In this document: one piece after another, positions 1-6,088 of the stretch | Numbering within the stretch: position 1 is the first letter of the stretch | Layout of the letters: every line of letters starts with the position of its first letter | Source of the DNA: an uncultured Oscillospiraceae bacterium | Lineage (GTDB): Bacteria > Bacillota > Clostridia > Oscillospirales > Ruminococcaceae | Assembly (NCBI GenBank): GCA_934444765.1 | Contig: CAKSDC010000030.1 | Span: 1 to 7,917 of the forward strand | DNA: 7,917 nt | Direction: 5' to 3' | Translations under genes and position numbers: made by a program | The notes under the pieces: generated by a model | Databases searched by the model: none | The model's input: only the letters and a program-made list of their open reading frames with translations | Told to the model about the DNA's origin: nothing

Positions 1-10
1 TTAAGTCTTT

Positions 11-27
11 GTAAGGAAGAACCTCAC
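11..27 (-). other. Start of leader RNA of an unseen leftward gene, with a small hairpin
   Basis: Downstream of the -10 at 39-44, the leftward transcript would begin near position 32 and run off the window. Its first bases can form a hairpin, GTGAGG (22-27) with CCTTAC (11-16) around a 5-nt loop, containing one G-T wobble. No start codon or coding frame can be assigned before the edge, so the gene served by this leader is unknown. The rest of 1-243 has no supported gene. It holds the two leftward promoters, AT-rich spacer and one GC-rich patch at about 130-156 that would be transcribed from the distal promoter. Confidence 0.35.
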
Positions 28-38
28 GCAACTATTTA

Positions 39-67
39 AGTATACCATAAAACTTTTAAAATGTCAA
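39..67 (-). promoter_or_regulatory. Strong leftward promoter (proximal of a tandem pair)
   Basis: Read on the minus strand, a perfect -35 TTGACA (62-67) is followed by a 17-bp spacer and TATACT (39-44), with TG one base upstream of the -10 (TGGTATACT). The 50 bases upstream on the same strand are rich in A- and T-tracts and could act as an UP element. It fires leftward out of the window, so the gene it drives is not visible. Confidence 0.85.
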
Positions 68-161
68 GTGTTTTTTGAACTTTTTAAAAATTTTAGTTTT
101 TAGAGGTTTTAACTTATGGGTTACATCTGTCCACTCGCCCGCCTCAACTGGCGACTTGTTA

Positions 162-190
162 AGTATATCATAATATTTCCGAAAAGTCAA
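162..190 (-). promoter_or_regulatory. Strong leftward promoter (distal of a tandem pair)
   Basis: On the minus strand TTGACT (185-190) is separated by exactly 17 bp from TATACT (162-167), again with an extended -10 (TGATATACT). It lies 123 bp upstream of the second promoter, in the same direction, and just downstream of the terminator of the preceding gene. The pair therefore starts a new transcription unit. A 10-bp palindrome, AGAATATTCT (214-223), sits upstream of the -35 and may be incidental. Confidence 0.8.
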
Positions 191-245
191 CAAAAAGATT
201 ACCAACAAATAATAGAATATTCTGTGCAAAAAGACTAAAAAAGTC

Positions 246-285
246 AAAAAAGGGATTGAAACAGTCTTTAAACCGTTTCAATCCC
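246..285 (-). terminator. Rho-independent terminator of the PAS/GGDEF/EAL gene
   Basis: A perfect 11-bp inverted repeat, GGGATTGAAAC (252-262) and GTTTCAATCCC (275-285), encloses a 12-nt loop. Read leftward, the stem is followed directly by six T residues (246-251) and soon by another T run. The stem begins 7 nt after the TAA stop at 293-295. The structure is asymmetric, with the T run only on the minus-strand product, so it serves the leftward gene. Confidence 0.93.
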
Positions 286-292
286 TGTAGTA

Positions 293-2791
293 TTAAACGT
301 ATATGTACTTCTTTTCAAACTCATTTTGGTGGATAGCCTTATCGAATAGCCAACCTTGAACCATATAAAAACCGCAATCGCTAAGGAAATCGGCTTGTTG
401 TTGAAGTTCCACACCCTCAAAGATGATATCCTTGTTAGTAGTGCTAATCAGTATGCAAAGCTGACGCACGAAGTCTTGTTTCTTTTTGCTGACCTCAACA
501 TCATCGACAAACTTTTTATCAATCTTAACTATATCTATAGGAGCGTCAAGAATAACGCTTAAAGAGGAGTAGCCTATACCAAAGTCATCGATATCTATTT
601 TAAAGCCGTTGTCTTGAAGACGTTTCATGTTAGTCATTAATATGGTGTTGTTGTTAGCAAAAGCGCTTTCAGTGATTTCTATCTCTATCAAATTGTGAGG
701 AATTTCATAAGCATCGGTTAGATTAATAATTCTGTCCACAAAGTCCTCATAGTTGTTGTTTACACGAGAGAAGTTAATAGAAATAGGTATCAAATTAATT
801 CCGTCGTCCTTCCACTTTTTCATACATATTAGAACTCTTTCAAACATATAGAAGTCGAGTTGGACTATATAGCCAAGTTTTTCAAGAACAGGAATAAAAG
901 TAGCAGGTGACCTCAAAGAGCCGTCATCGTTACGCCAACGAGAGAGAGCCTCTGCACCGATAATCTTTTTAGTCTTAACGTTAAACTTAGGTTGAAGGAA
1001 CAGTTCCAACTTACCATTAGCTATAGCGGTGTTAAGTTCAGAACCGATAGCCTTTTCTCTGCTACGTTTAGTGTGCATTTCCTGATTATATATAGCCAGT
1101 TTATGGAACTTATGACCCTTTATGCTACGTCTTGCCAGATTACTATTATCCATGCATATAGTACTGTTTACGGCATTGCTTTCAAGGAAGTACACACCGG
1201 CACATATACAGATACTACCAGCTGGATAGTTTTTCTTTTGAGTACTATCGAACTCATAATTTATATCTTTAAGTTTAGTAAGTAGTTCATCTCTGGTTAT
1301 ATCATGGGAGTACACAAAGCAGTAGAAGTAGTCAGAATATATACGACAGGTTAGAAGAAAGATATCTTGTCTTTTAAGAACTTCGGCATACTCTATAAGC
1401 ATATTATTGCCTGCTTCGTAGCTAAAATTATCGTTTACATAGGAGAAGTCGTTAATATCTGCGGAAATCATAGCACAGCACGTATTAGAAGATATTTCCA
1501 ACTTAGAGATAATATTATCGAACCTATTGCAAAATGAAGTCTTATTAAGTAATCCAGTAAGTGTGTCAGTAGAGGATAGTATTCTAATAGTATTTTTATC
1601 GCTTTCTATCTTGTTTTTAAGGGTATAGTTTTCGCTAATATCTACAATCTTGCCGAATACACCGATAGTGTTATCCGCCTCATCTTTAATAGCGATATAG
1701 TCCGCTCTGCACCATTGATACTCCTCATTATTAGGATAGAGTTTCATTCTAAAGGTATAGCTCTTTCCAGCGTCGTAGTTAAGAATCTTTTTAAACTCTT
1801 CAACTAAAGTGCTTTGATATTGAGGGTGAACTATGCCTGAAGTTTCCATATTCTCTATAAACTTGTGAATAACGTTACTTTTAGCCTTATTTGTGCAATA
1901 AGTTTCAACGTTTTCGGGTAGAGTAATAGTATCGTTAAGGAAGTTATATTCAAAATACAGTTCATTAGTAACCTTTTGTATTAAAAGATACCTTTCATTT
2001 TGAATATTTAAAAGATTAACCTTCTTTTTAAATTCGGTAATATTGGAAACCACCACATAGAGAGTAGGCATATTAAACTTATTATCGTAATATAGTCTAC
2101 ACCTGTAAGAACACCAAATATAAGAGCCGTCTTTTTTAACGGATTTGTATTCACCATTAAAGAGGTCTATTCGGTTGTCGTAGCAGTTCATCATACTATC
2201 TTTAAAGGTCTTGTAGCTATCACGGTCTAAAATTTGACCGATAGCTTTAGCACTGTTCAAGAAGTCGTTTTCACTATCATAGCCATAAAGTTTCCAATAG
2301 TAACTATTTACGAACATAGCCTCTATAGAAAAGTGTTGGTCAACTCTGCTAATGCCGTACATAGCGATACCACAAGGAACGTTATCCATAGCCTTGTTAA
2401 ACATATCCTGAACATAAGAATAGCCCTGTTTAGCCTTAATACTGTCTGTAACGTCTGCTATTAATACATTAGAGATTAGCTTATTAAGTCTATCATCAAA
2501 ACTATCATGACCGTAGCATAGTACATAGATACACTCACCATTTTTTTTAGTTATTTTGTGTTCCAGATAACATTCATCTTTACCGACCAAACTTTTATTA
2601 ACCATATCGATATACTCATTCAAATCCGACTTAGGGACAAGGTCAAGCATAGTTAAACCGTCGTCTATATCTTTCTGAGTATAACCAGTAACGGCAGTAA
2701 ATCCGTCATCTATCTTATATATCAGTCCAGTATCCTTAAAGAAGGAGTACTTACCATAATTAACACCTTGTACTATAGATATACTATTCAT
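293..2791 (-). CDS. PAS-PAS-PAS-GGDEF-EAL protein, probable c-di-GMP phosphodiesterase with degenerate GGDEF
   Basis: This 832-aa protein has no signal peptide or membrane segment, so it should be a cytosolic sensor-enzyme. Three PAS-like domains cover about residues 14-115, 128-255 and 265-388, the second and third ending in typical 'DIT/DIS' style exits. A GGDEF-type domain follows (about 400-570), but its signature reads YSDYF (485-489) in the sequence RIYSDYFYCFV, so diguanylate cyclase activity is unlikely. The EAL domain (about 582-825) keeps the expected catalytic set: E614 in EAL, N673, E705 and E708 in EITE, D735-D736 in DDFGIGYSS, K756, E792 in EGVE, and Q812. It should therefore hydrolyse c-di-GMP to pGpG, with the inactive GGDEF possibly acting as a GTP-sensing regulatory domain, as known for some family members. 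The ATG start is supported by AGGTGGG 5-6 nt upstream. It is transcribed divergently from the AraC regulator and ends in a strong terminator. Ligands of the PAS domains cannot be told from the sequence. Confidence 0.95.
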   Translation of the reverse strand: MNSISIVQGVNYGKYSFFKDTGLIYKIDDGFTAVTGYTQKDIDDGLTMLDLVPKSDLNEYIDMVNKSLVGKDECYLEHKITKKNGECIYVLCYGHDSFDDRLNKLISNVLIADVTDSIKAKQGYSYVQDMFNKAMDNVPCGIAMYGISRVDQHFSIEAMFVNSYYWKLYGYDSENDFLNSAKAIGQILDRDSYKTFKDSMMNCYDNRIDLFNGEYKSVKKDGSYIWCSYRCRLYYDNKFNMPTLYVVVSNITEFKKKVNLLNIQNERYLLIQKVTNELYFEYNFLNDTITLPENVETYCTNKAKSNVIHKFIENMETSGIVHPQYQSTLVEEFKKILNYDAGKSYTFRMKLYPNNEEYQWCRADYIAIKDEADNTIGVFGKIVDISENYTLKNKIESDKNTIRILSSTDTLTGLLNKTSFCNRFDNIISKLEISSNTCCAMISADINDFSYVNDNFSYEAGNNMLIEYAEVLKRQDIFLLTCRIYSDYFYCFVYSHDITRDELLTKLKDINYEFDSTQKKNYPAGSICICAGVYFLESNAVNSTICMDNSNLARRSIKGHKFHKLAIYNQEMHTKRSREKAIGSELNTAIANGKLELFLQPKFNVKTKKIIGAEALSRWRNDDGSLRSPATFIPVLEKLGYIVQLDFYMFERVLICMKKWKDDGINLIPISINFSRVNNNYEDFVDRIINLTDAYEIPHNLIEIEITESAFANNNTILMTNMKRLQDNGFKIDIDDFGIGYSSLSVILDAPIDIVKIDKKFVDDVEVSKKKQDFVRQLCILISTTNKDIIFEGVELQQQADFLSDCGFYMVQGWLFDKAIHQNEFEKKYIYV

Positions 2792-2891
2792 TAAATCCCA
2801 CCTACCTAAAAAATATACACTATATAATAAATGCTATAGCAATAGGTATCACTATAGTTTTTCTACAAAACGAGCCTATATAACTACTAAT

Positions 2892-2920
2892 ATTATATCA
2901 AAAGCGAACAAATAAGTCAA
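2892..2920 (-). promoter_or_regulatory. Promoter of the PAS/GGDEF/EAL gene
   Basis: On the minus strand TTGACT (2915-2920), a 17-bp spacer and a consensus TATAAT (2892-2897) with an extended -10 (TGATATAAT). Transcription would start near 2885, giving a 5' leader of about 93 nt. That leader holds a 10-bp palindrome, TGCTATAGCA (2832-2841), but I do not recognise a c-di-GMP riboswitch in it. Confidence 0.88.
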
Positions 2921-2936
2921 TACTTTAGTGTATTGA
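2917..2936. promoter_or_regulatory. Candidate operator dyad over the -35 of the PAS/GGDEF/EAL promoter
   Basis: Perfect 7-bp arms, TCAATAC (2917-2923) and GTATTGA (2930-2936), are separated by 6 bp. They overlap the -35 hexamer of the leftward promoter. The position would suit a repressor that blocks RNA polymerase. The divergent AraC protein is one possible binder, but AraC proteins more often use direct repeats, so the binder is unassigned. Confidence 0.4.
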
Positions 2937-2978
2937 AATACTATTTTTTTATTACTATTCAAACGGACTTTTTAGTCG

Positions 2979-3007
2979 TTGACAAAGTCAAATAATCGTG
3001 ATACTAT
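2979..3007 (+). promoter_or_regulatory. Promoter of the AraC-family gene
   Basis: A perfect -35 TTGACA (2979-2984), a 17-bp spacer and TACTAT (3002-3007) with an extended -10 (TGATACTAT). Transcription would start near 3014. The -35 is embedded in a small dyad, TTGAC (2979-2983), AAA, GTCAA (2987-2991). A bulged hairpin-like repeat with core GACT-TTTT-AGTC lies just upstream (about 2961-2980). Either could be a binding site for autoregulation. Confidence 0.75.
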
Positions 3008-3033
3008 GTATATAGTGAATAATATATCATAAG

Positions 3034-3100
3034 AAAGGAGTTGCTGATATATATAAATACACACGTATGTATATAATATATAGCAAGTCGTAAAAATAGC
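3034..3100 (+). promoter_or_regulatory. Detached Shine-Dalgarno and hairpin in front of the AraC-family gene
   Basis: A strong Shine-Dalgarno, AAAGGAG (3034-3040), lies 60 nt before the ATG at 3101, and none is seen next to that ATG. The segment between can fold into one hairpin. TTGCT (3041-3045) pairs with AGCAA (3082-3086). After a bulged G, ATATAT (3047-3052) pairs with ATATAT (3076-3081). ATACA (3057-3061) pairs with TGTAT (3068-3072) around a 6-nt loop. When folded, the Shine-Dalgarno is about 14 nt from the ATG, close to the 10 and 13 nt seen for two other genes here. Alternatively the site serves a tiny frame: an 8-codon ORF starts at ATG 3067 and stops at 3091-3093. The pairing is direct sequence evidence; the role is inferred. 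Confidence 0.5.
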
Positions 3101-3961
3101 ATGAACAATCTTTCATATGAAATAATAGACTATTCCGACACTATAAATATGCGTTTTAGCATATATACAGCCTATGAAGCCTTAGTAGAAAGTCATTGGC
3201 ATAAAGGAATAGAAATAGTATATATCTTAAACGGTGCTATGAACATAACCATTAACGAAAACACATACACCATACACAAAGACGAATTTTCGGTAGTAAA
3301 CTCTATGGAGATACACTCTACTAAGTGTATAGGTAGAACTACTGTATTACTGTTACAAATTCCAACTGACGCTATGCCTGTAACAGATAGAATAGACTGT
3401 CGAAAGTATAGCAATAATGAATATACTAAAATATTCAGTAGTCTAATAGATATATATAACGCTAAAGAAAAGGGATACTATCTAAAGTTCAATAGTGTAG
3501 TATACGATATGTTGTATAGTCTGTTCTTGCAGTTTGGAAAGACTAACGAAGTAGATACTATAACGGTTTCTACCGATAAAGAGGCTCTAACCAAAATGGG
3601 AATAGTAATAGACTACGTACAGAAGCACTATATGGATAACATATGTTTAGAAGACGTATCTAAGTTAGCGTGTTACAACAAGCAATACTTCACCAGAATA
3701 TTTAAAAAGTATATACGTTCCACATTCTTTGACTACTTAAACTCTGTACGAATAAGGCACGTATTTGAAGACTTAATCCATACCGACCTATCCATATCAG
3801 AGATAGCAGAAAAGAACGGTTTTTCTAACAATAAGAACTTTCAAAAGGTATTCAAAAAAAGTTATAACTGTACACCGTCCAATATGCGTAAAAAGATTGA
3901 AACGTTAAAACAGTCCTCAACCGTTAAAATCGAGGACTTAAAAACAGACGATATTATTTAG
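3101..3961 (+). CDS. AraC-family transcriptional regulator with N-terminal cupin domain
   Basis: A 286-aa DNA-binding regulator of usual family length. The N-terminal sensing half (about 10-75) is a cupin-like AraC-binding domain with HWHKGIEIVYILNG (32-45) and a later H72, the histidine/acidic pattern typical of sugar- or small-molecule-responding members. A helical linker follows. The C-terminal half (about 168-265) has two helix-turn-helix motifs, one at about 182-203 (LEDVSKLACYNKQYFTRIFK) and one at about 231-253 (SISEIAEKNGFSNNKNFQKV), the second followed by the conserved CTPSNMRK-type end. The ATG at 3101 is the first in frame after a TAA at 3074-3076 and has no adjacent Shine-Dalgarno. 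The gene is divergent from the c-di-GMP phosphodiesterase, which it may control. Its last 8 bp overlap the convergent flavin reductase gene. The effector is unknown. Confidence 0.94.
   Translation: MNNLSYEIIDYSDTINMRFSIYTAYEALVESHWHKGIEIVYILNGAMNITINENTYTIHKDEFSVVNSMEIHSTKCIGRTTVLLLQIPTDAMPVTDRIDCRKYSNNEYTKIFSSLIDIYNAKEKGYYLKFNSVVYDMLYSLFLQFGKTNEVDTITVSTDKEALTKMGIVIDYVQKHYMDNICLEDVSKLACYNKQYFTRIFKKYIRSTFFDYLNSVRIRHVFEDLIHTDLSISEIAEKNGFSNNKNFQKVFKKSYNCTPSNMRKKIETLKQSSTVKIEDLKTDDII
3907..3938 (-). terminator. Possible terminator of the flavin reductase gene inside the AraC coding end
   Basis: A perfect 7-bp stem, AGTCCTC (3912-3918) with GAGGACT (3932-3938), has a 13-nt loop. Read leftward it is followed by G and then TTTT (3907-3910), which fits a weak intrinsic terminator 16 nt past the flavin reductase stop. 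It lies wholly within the last codons of the convergent AraC gene. On the plus strand it is followed by A residues and would not terminate. Confidence 0.45.
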
Positions 3962-4532
3962 TATTACGTTTCTTTTTCTTTCTAACGGAGAAGCCGAAGT
4001 CACCTAACTTTCTACCCAAAGCGAAGTATTCACCGTGAGAGTAAGCCATTAGACCGCTCTGTTGTAGATTAAGTTTACCTTTGCTATCTATATACTTTTG
4101 GTCTATATCCACGCCTACAATTTCGGACATGAACATAGTATGTGAGCCTAAGTCTATAGCCTCTTTAACCACACATTCAAGAGCCACGGGACATTCTTCA
4201 ATAATAGGGGTATCTATCTTGTTAGCCGATAGTAGACTAAAGTTGCAAGCCTTAAACTTATCTATATCCTTACCACTCCTAACACCGCAAAAATCGACTT
4301 GCTTGCACATAGTGGAAGTAGTCAAATTGATAGCAAACTGACCAGTCTTTTTGATGATATCATAAGAATACCTTTCAGGTCTAATAGATACGTAGGTCAT
4401 AGGTGGACGAGTATTTAATACACCAGTCCAAGCCACGGTTAAGACGTTGTTACTTTCCATAGTACCACAAGTAACCAATACAGGAGGCACGGGGGCTAAT
4501 ACTATACTACCGTTCCAAAACACTTTAGACAT
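3954..4532 (-). CDS. Flavin reductase-like (flavoredoxin-type) FMN-binding protein
   Basis: A 192-aa cytosolic protein of the flavin reductase-like domain family (flavoredoxin/DIM6-NTAB relatives), whose members bind FMN and use NAD(P)H or partner electron carriers. Evidence: the N-terminal VLAPVPPVLVTCGT segment (11-24); LTVAWTGVLNTRPPMTYVSIRPERYSYD in two stretches across 31-58 with the N-T-R-P-P and S-I-R positions typical of the flavin phosphate site; TGQFAINLT (63-71); and the closing YFALGRKLGDFGFSVRKKKK region (169-188) common in clostridial members. The start at 4530-4532 is preferred because AAAGGA (4543-4548) lies 10 nt upstream. An in-frame ATG 22 codons earlier would add a hydrophobic stretch without a Shine-Dalgarno and would lie over the -10 region. 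It has its own promoter. The physiological acceptor is unknown. Confidence 0.9.
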   Translation of the reverse strand: MSKVFWNGSIVLAPVPPVLVTCGTMESNNVLTVAWTGVLNTRPPMTYVSIRPERYSYDIIKKTGQFAINLTTSTMCKQVDFCGVRSGKDIDKFKACNFSLLSANKIDTPIIEECPVALECVVKEAIDLGSHTMFMSEIVGVDIDQKYIDSKGKLNLQQSGLMAYSHGEYFALGRKLGDFGFSVRKKKKRNTK

Positions 4533-4569
4533 AATAAAAAAGTCCTTTCTGTAATATACTAATGGTATT

Positions 4570-4598
4570 ATTATAGCATATATCATGTATAAGTTCAA
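4570..4598 (-). promoter_or_regulatory. Promoter of the flavin reductase-like gene
   Basis: On the minus strand TTGAAC (4593-4598), a 17-bp spacer and TATAAT (4570-4575) with an extended -10 (TGCTATAAT). Transcription would start near 4563, about 30 nt before the ATG. The -35 overlaps the base of the hairpin that follows the upstream S1 gene, so termination of one gene and initiation of the next are packed together. Confidence 0.82.
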
Positions 4599-4626
4599 GC
4601 GACTACCGTATAATAGTAGTCGCTTG
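4596..4626 (-). terminator. Hairpin after the S1-domain gene, probable terminator
   Basis: A perfect 11-bp stem, CAAGCGACTAC (4596-4606) with GTAGTCGCTTG (4616-4626), has a 9-nt loop. It starts 6 nt after the stop codon of the S1 gene. The sequence after the stem on the minus strand (AACTTATA) is a poor T tract, so termination may be incomplete. The location between the S1 stop and the next promoter supports the role. Confidence 0.55.
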
Positions 4627-4631
4627 TAGTT

Positions 4632-5555
4632 TTAGAACTTAGTTTCTATAACCTTGTTAGATACGTCGGTAGTATACTTCCAGTAGTCGATATGGTCATC
4701 ATGGATAAAGTATTCCAAAGGTGGTTGAGGATATTCAGCGTTAAAGACGTCTACTATTACAAGTTTGACCTTCATTTTTTCAGGAATAAGAGCTTTTATG
4801 TACACGCTTGCATTTTGACCTACCAAAACGCCTTCTTTGAACTCTGACAGTCCAGCCAGATTAGGAGTAAGTTCTATAAATATGCCGTAGCTTTCTACGG
4901 AACGGACTATACCAGCTACAGTTTCACCCGCATTGAATAGTGAGGCGTTCTGTTCCCACGTTCCGAGAAGTTCTTTGTGAGATAGCCAAACCCTGTTGCA
5001 ACATACGTCTTTAACTACGGCTTTGATATCCTGATTGATATAAAATCTATCGCTTGGGTGAGAAATTCTTGAAACGGATATAGCGTCTATTGGGATTAGA
5101 GAAGGTATACCGCAACCTATGTCCACAAAGCAACCGAACTGTTCTAAATGAGTAACTTTAGCGTCTATAATATCGCCAGAGTGTAAGTTAGAGATATAGT
5201 TTTTAATACACTCTTCTTGTACTATTCTTCTTGAGAGGATAGCATATTCCTGACCGAGTTCGTTAGTAGAAAAGCCTATAACTTTAAAGCATACAGGTTT
5301 ATTAACACGTGATATAAGAGCGATATCTCTTGTAGAGCCGTCGGAGATACCCACAGCACCTTCCACCCTTGGGATAATGCCTTTCATACAGGGTAAATCG
5401 ACTATCAAGTTGTGTTCACCGTCACATACTATAGCTCTTGCCTCTAAAATCTTACCAGTGATAAGACATTCATTAAGACTATTTTTAGACTTAATAGCGT
5501 TTAAGTTATCGATAGTATTAATTATACAACCCTCTGGATAATACATTCTATTCAT
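4632..5555 (-). CDS. S1 RNA-binding domain protein (three S1-like repeats)
   Basis: A 307-aa cytosolic protein built from three S1 (OB-fold) RNA-binding repeats. The first is degenerate (about 28-110), the second clear (about 126-198, GDIIDAKVTHLEQFGCFVDIG and LSHKELLG), and the third clear (about 210-270, GETVAGIVRSVESYGIFIEL). It is shorter than a full bacterial ribosomal protein S1. It resembles a family I recall from Oscillospirales-type Clostridia with a similar start (YYPEG) and the PSLIPIDAISVSRISHP segment. A role in mRNA binding or translation is likely, but I cannot say whether it replaces S1. The ATG at 5553-5555 has a good AAGGAG 8 nt upstream. A hairpin follows the stop codon. 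Annotation pipelines could label it rpsA, which I would not do on length grounds. Confidence 0.88.
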   Translation of the reverse strand: MNRMYYPEGCIINTIDNLNAIKSKNSLNECLITGKILEARAIVCDGEHNLIVDLPCMKGIIPRVEGAVGISDGSTRDIALISRVNKPVCFKVIGFSTNELGQEYAILSRRIVQEECIKNYISNLHSGDIIDAKVTHLEQFGCFVDIGCGIPSLIPIDAISVSRISHPSDRFYINQDIKAVVKDVCCNRVWLSHKELLGTWEQNASLFNAGETVAGIVRSVESYGIFIELTPNLAGLSEFKEGVLVGQNASVYIKALIPEKMKVKLVIVDVFNAEYPQPPLEYFIHDDHIDYWKYTTDVSNKVIETKF

Positions 5556-5584
5556 AATTTTTTCTCCTTAATATAAAGTGTAAT

Positions 5585-5614
5585 AGTGTATATTCAATAC
5601 TATGAGTTATCCAA
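5585..5614 (-). promoter_or_regulatory. Weak candidate promoter of the S1-domain gene
   Basis: On the minus strand TTGGAT (5609-5614), an 18-bp spacer and TACACT (5585-5590). It is the best-placed match between the terminator of the preceding gene and the S1 ribosome binding site. A nearer pair (TTGAAT with TATATT at 5570-5575) would place the start inside the Shine-Dalgarno and is less likely. Unlike the stronger promoters in the window, it has no extended -10. Confidence 0.3.
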
Positions 5615-5627
5615 AACATTTAGAACT

Positions 5628-5670
5628 AAAAGTATACGGAATACTCAACAAAGAGGATAAGTATTCCGTA
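5628..5670 (-). terminator. Terminator of the 120-aa gene
   Basis: A perfect 11-bp inverted repeat, TACGGAATACT (5635-5645) with AGTATTCCGTA (5660-5670), has a 14-nt loop and starts 6 nt after the TAG stop at 5677-5679. Read leftward the stem is followed by TAC and then TTTT (5628-5631). The short T run makes it moderately strong. Confidence 0.7.
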
Positions 5671-5676
5671 CGCTTG

Positions 5677-6039
5677 CTATCTTCTAATATTGTTGCCACC
5701 GTTAGATAGCATAATCTTGTATACGTCGTTAAGTTGTTCCTTGTTGCATATGATTTCCAATCTAATGCTTTTCAAGTTAGAGTACCTATCCACCAAACCG
5801 CAAGGTAGAGTAGAAAGATTTTCGTATAGTCTTGCGGAGTTCAATATAGAGAGTGGTGTAGAGGCATAGTTTTCGCTACGGGCGGAAAAACTATATACTG
5901 CTGGAATATTTTTAACACTGCACCTATTCCCCGAGACTATTTTAATACTTTTGCTACCGTGAATAGTCCTTCTAACCTTGTTAGCACATAGTTCGGCTAA
6001 ATCGAAACTATCAAAATCGGCTTTAATAGTTACTACCAT
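5677..6039 (-). CDS. Conserved-looking small protein of unknown function
   Basis: A 120-aa soluble protein with no signal peptide or membrane segment. The N-terminus (MVVTIKADFDSFDLAELCANKVRR across 1-24) reads as a beta strand followed by a helix. The C-terminus (SIRLEIICNKEQLNDVYKIMLSNGG region, about 91-116) reads as strand then helix, so a ferredoxin-like alpha/beta fold is plausible. I have a vague resemblance to small clostridial proteins of this shape but no named family, and I assign no function. Two cysteines (C22, C46) show no metal-site spacing. The ATG at 6037-6039 is chosen because the N-terminus fits the fold. GAAAGGT lies 13 nt upstream, a long spacing. A TTG 7 codons earlier overlaps that Shine-Dalgarno and is unlikely. 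It has its own terminator and is separated from the S1 gene by 121 bp. Confidence 0.75.
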   Translation of the reverse strand: MVVTIKADFDSFDLAELCANKVRRTIHGSKSIKIVSGNRCSVKNIPAVYSFSARSENYASTPLSILNSARLYENLSTLPCGLVDRYSNLKSIRLEIICNKEQLNDVYKIMLSNGGNNIRR

Positions 6040-6088
6040 GATACAAAATCTACCTTTCAAAAAAATATAATACTATTAGTATATTAAT

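Noticed and set aside
56..247. Leftward 63-codon open frame
   Set aside because: It starts inside the terminator, crosses both leftward promoters, has no Shine-Dalgarno and reads as low-complexity hydrophobic and lysine-rich sequence.
252..285. GGGATTGAAAC / GTTTCAATCCC resembles the conserved end of many CRISPR repeats
   Set aside because: It occurs once, as two arms of one hairpin with a 12-nt loop followed by a T run on the minus strand, with no further copies or spacers. It is a terminator.
2820..2885. Possible c-di-GMP riboswitch in the 5' leader of the phosphodiesterase gene
   Set aside because: The leader is about 93 nt and only short CTATAG-type palindromes are visible. I see no tetraloop-receptor pattern or conserved core of either known c-di-GMP riboswitch class.
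4533..4598. Upstream ATG at 4598 as start of the flavin reductase gene
   Set aside because: It would add 22 mostly hydrophobic residues, has no Shine-Dalgarno and lies over the promoter. The ATG at 4530-4532 has AAAGGA 10 nt upstream and starts at the family's conserved N-terminus.
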